Of a DNA stretch of 7,534 bases, positions 5,629 through 7,534 are shown piece by piece. Position numbers and translations under genes: made by a program. Under the pieces are notes generated by a model that did not search any database, was not told the origin of the DNA, and saw only the letters and a program-made list of their open reading frames with translations. The first letter of the stretch is position 1. Each line of letters opens with the position of its first letter. The DNA comes from Candidatus Komeilibacteria bacterium (GTDB lineage Bacteria > Patescibacteriota > Patescibacteriia > UBA1558): positions 1 to 7,534 of the forward strand of contig JANLIN010000014.1 of NCBI GenBank assembly GCA_024654345.1, written 5' to 3'.

Positions 5629-7425
5629 ATGAAAAATAAAGAATCCATCGATGTTATAAGGCACTCCTGTGCCCATGTACTGGCCGCCGCTATCCAATCA
5701 TTATATCCCCAGGCTAGGTTTGGTGTTGGCCCGGTGATCGAAAACGGATTTTATTATGATATCGAAATACCAGGATCGGCCATATCACAGGCTGACTTGC
5801 CAACGATTGAAAAGGCAATGAAATCCCTGATAAAAAAAGGTGTCAAATTTGAACAAGTTGAAATCTCCCTGCAAGAAGCGATTGATTTTTTTGCCCAAAA
5901 TGACCAGCCTTACAAAGTCGAGCTGTTGAAAGAATTGCAGAATCGCGGTACCACGCGTTTGGAAGACTCGGCAGAACCATACAGGGCCGATCAACCGGTC
6001 TCCTTATATAAAACCGGTACTTTCACCGACCTTTGTCGAGGCCCACATGTTTCTTCTACTAAAGAAATCACTCCTTTCAAATTGACCAATGTGGCCGGTG
6101 CCTATTGGCGGGGTGACGAAAAAAATCCGATGTTGACACGTATCTATGGTGTATGCTTCTCAAACAAAGACGAATTGGCTGAACACCTCCGTCTTCTAGA
6201 AGAGGCAAAAAGAAGAGACCACCGAAAAATAGGCAAAGAGCTGGATCTTTTCTTCTTTGATGATCTTGTCGGTAAAGGATTGCCAATCTGGTTACCCAAC
6301 GGTCAAGTAATGAAAACAGAGATTGAAAAACTGGCAGAAGAATTTGAATACCGCTACGGCTACGACAGAATCACGACGCCACACTTAGCAAAAAAGGAGC
6401 TTTATGAAGCATCAGGACATATACCCTACTACCAAGATGACATGTATCCACCCATGGAAATGGATGATGGTACTTATTATCTCAAGGCTATGAATTGTCC
6501 ACATCACCATTTGGTCTATAACTCAAAACCGCGTAGTTATCGCGATCTACCCATTCGCTTGGCGGAATACGGTACCGTTTATCGTAACGAGCTGTCCGGC
6601 ACGCTGGCCGGCTTATTGCGCGTCCGCATGCTCTCAATGAATGACGCTCATATCTATTGCCGGAAGGATCAGATACAGGATGAATTAAAAAAAGTGATTG
6701 AACTAAATTTGGAGTATTTCAAATTATTTGGTCTACAAAAATACTGGTTTAGATTTTCAAAGTGGTCGGCTGGGCACACAGAAAAATATGTCAACGAGCC
6801 GGCCAACTGGGAATATACGCAACAGGTTATGAAGGAAATTCTGGACGACTTGGGCGTGAACTATATCGAAGTCGAGGACGAAGCGGCATTTTATGGACCA
6901 AAGATAGACGTGCAGTTCAAGTCAGTAATCGGGCGCGAAGAAACGATGTCCACCATTCAGCTTGATTTTGCCGCCAAGACACGGTTTGATCTGAAATATA
7001 CCGACAATAAAGGCGACGATAACAATGAGGTGTATGTCATTCATCGAGCTCCCCTTTCAACTCATGAACGTTTCATGGCTTTCCTGATTGAACATTATGC
7101 CGGTAATTTTCCGGTTTGGCTCTCACCGATTCAAATATCTCTGCTACCGGTGGGTAGCGATCATCATGACTACGTCGCAGCTATGGCAGCAGAGTTCAAA
7201 ACTGCCGGACTACGCACCCGTCCGGACTATTCTAATGAAACCATTGGCAATAAAATTCGCAAGACTAGCAGTCTGAAGATTCCGTATACACTTGTGATTG
7301 GTGATAAAGAGATAAATTCTGATAAGCTACAGGTGCGACTACGGGGTGAAAAAGAGCTGTTGGAGATTACGAAGGCTGATTTCATAACGAGAGTGAAAGA
7401 GGAAATCGAGCACCGTAAATCATAA
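5629..7425 (+). CDS. thrS: Threonine--tRNA ligase lacking the TGS domain
   Basis: This class II synthetase charges tRNA-Thr with threonine using ATP in the cytoplasm. It has 598 residues against 642 in E. coli; the N-terminal TGS domain is absent and the protein opens almost directly with the editing domain. That domain keeps its likely catalytic set: H12 and H16 in HSCAH, C136 and H140 in CRGPH. The aminoacylation core has the zinc ligands C290 (MNCPHH), H341 (NDAHIYC) and H472 (IHRAPLSTHERF), and motif 2 RNELSG...RVR. The anticodon-binding domain covers roughly 490-598 (FPVWLSPIQISLLPV onward). Compared with E. coli, the position of Gln381 is Met337 and the motif 3 residues Gly-Ser-Met are Ser477-Thr478-His479. 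The start is fixed by the attenuator upstream, which leaves no room for a longer N-terminus. There is no Shine-Dalgarno sequence, only an AGAAAAAC leader. Expression is governed by the T-box. Confidence 0.97.
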   Translation: MKNKESIDVIRHSCAHVLAAAIQSLYPQARFGVGPVIENGFYYDIEIPGSAISQADLPTIEKAMKSLIKKGVKFEQVEISLQEAIDFFAQNDQPYKVELLKELQNRGTTRLEDSAEPYRADQPVSLYKTGTFTDLCRGPHVSSTKEITPFKLTNVAGAYWRGDEKNPMLTRIYGVCFSNKDELAEHLRLLEEAKRRDHRKIGKELDLFFFDDLVGKGLPIWLPNGQVMKTEIEKLAEEFEYRYGYDRITTPHLAKKELYEASGHIPYYQDDMYPPMEMDDGTYYLKAMNCPHHHLVYNSKPRSYRDLPIRLAEYGTVYRNELSGTLAGLLRVRMLSMNDAHIYCRKDQIQDELKKVIELNLEYFKLFGLQKYWFRFSKWSAGHTEKYVNEPANWEYTQQVMKEILDDLGVNYIEVEDEAAFYGPKIDVQFKSVIGREETMSTIQLDFAAKTRFDLKYTDNKGDDNNEVYVIHRAPLSTHERFMAFLIEHYAGNFPVWLSPIQISLLPVGSDHHDYVAAMAAEFKTAGLRTRPDYSNETIGNKIRKTSSLKIPYTLVIGDKEINSDKLQVRLRGEKELLEITKADFITRVKEEIEHRKS

Positions 7426-7445
7426 CTAGCAAACAGGCACGCAAT

Positions 7446-7478
7446 TTCAGGAGAAGCCCGACTTCTCCTGAATTTTTT
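7446..7478 (+). terminator. Intrinsic terminator after thrS
   Basis: TTCAGGAGAAG (7446-7456) pairs perfectly with CTTCTCCTGAA (7462-7472) around loop CCCGA, followed by six T (7473-7478). The 11-bp stem begins 20 nt after the thrS stop and should end the thrS transcript efficiently. Confidence 0.9.
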
Positions 7479-7481
7479 GGT

Positions 7482-7510
7482 TTGATTTTTTTGAGAATAT
7501 GTGGTAGAAT
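7482..7510 (+). promoter_or_regulatory. Promoter firing into the next gene beyond the window
   Basis: TTGATT (7482-7487, 4 of 6) is followed after 17 bp by TAGAAT (7505-7510, 5 of 6), with a TG at 7502-7503 that forms an extended -10 element. The start site would be near 7517. Only 24 nt follow the -10 box, so the gene is not identified; an ATG at 7511 begins an open frame to the window edge but lies upstream of the predicted start site. infC often follows thrS in bacteria, but nothing visible confirms it here. Confidence 0.5.
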
Positions 7511-7534
7511 ATGGCTAGAGTGGAGAGGGTTTTA

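Noticed and set aside
6762..6965. Alternative-frame + strand open frames within thrS (also 7088-7276)
   Set aside because: The thrS frame is continuous and conserved through both; the alternatives are out-of-frame readings with no start signal of their own.
257..7425. Alternative genetic code (UGA as glycine, as in some Patescibacteria)
   Set aside because: All four genes read full length without internal UGA. None ends in UGA either, but four genes are too few to argue from.

Overview
The window reads as a fragment of a small-genome bacterium, most likely a member of the Candidate Phyla Radiation (Patescibacteria). The lineage is inferred from gene style, not from a marker phylogeny. Three things point that way: a membrane-anchored 'baseplate J/gp47-like' protein of a type very common in that group; a threonyl-tRNA synthetase without the N-terminal TGS domain and with unusual active-site motifs; and four genes that all start without a Shine-Dalgarno sequence. 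All four genes lie on the + strand and read cleanly in the standard code.

Layout. Positions 1-256 hold no gene; they contain a palindromic GC-rich repeat element (two perfect hairpins at 45-69 and 71-101, then weaker inverted and direct repeats) and a likely promoter near 197-225. Positions 257-562 encode a 101-residue single-pass membrane protein with a Lys-rich tail, followed by an intrinsic terminator (601-625). dnaE, the catalytic subunit of DNA polymerase III, follows at 651-4061 with an intact PHP domain. A promoter overlapping its stop codon probably drives the next gene (4123-5364), a bitopic protein with a large extracytoplasmic part resembling the baseplate-J-like proteins. Then comes a compact T-box riboswitch with a textbook antiterminator/terminator switch (about 5381-5557), a second hairpin and a TATAAT box, and thrS (5629-7425). 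A strong terminator (7446-7478) closes thrS, and a good promoter (7482-7510) fires into the next, unseen gene.

How it works together. The region mixes replication (DnaE), translation (ThrRS) and two envelope-associated proteins of unknown role. Each gene appears to be a separate or nearly separate transcription unit. The clearest regulatory circuit is thrS: uncharged tRNA should stabilise the antiterminator and let transcription proceed into the synthetase gene. The most interesting points are the unusually short T-box leader (no room for Stem II, no recognisable distal Stem I motifs, ambiguous specifier, a UGGA discriminator-matching sequence), the possible T-box-bypassing promoter at the thrS start codon, and active-site substitutions in ThrRS. 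I found no CRISPR array, tRNA, rRNA, transposase or defence system.
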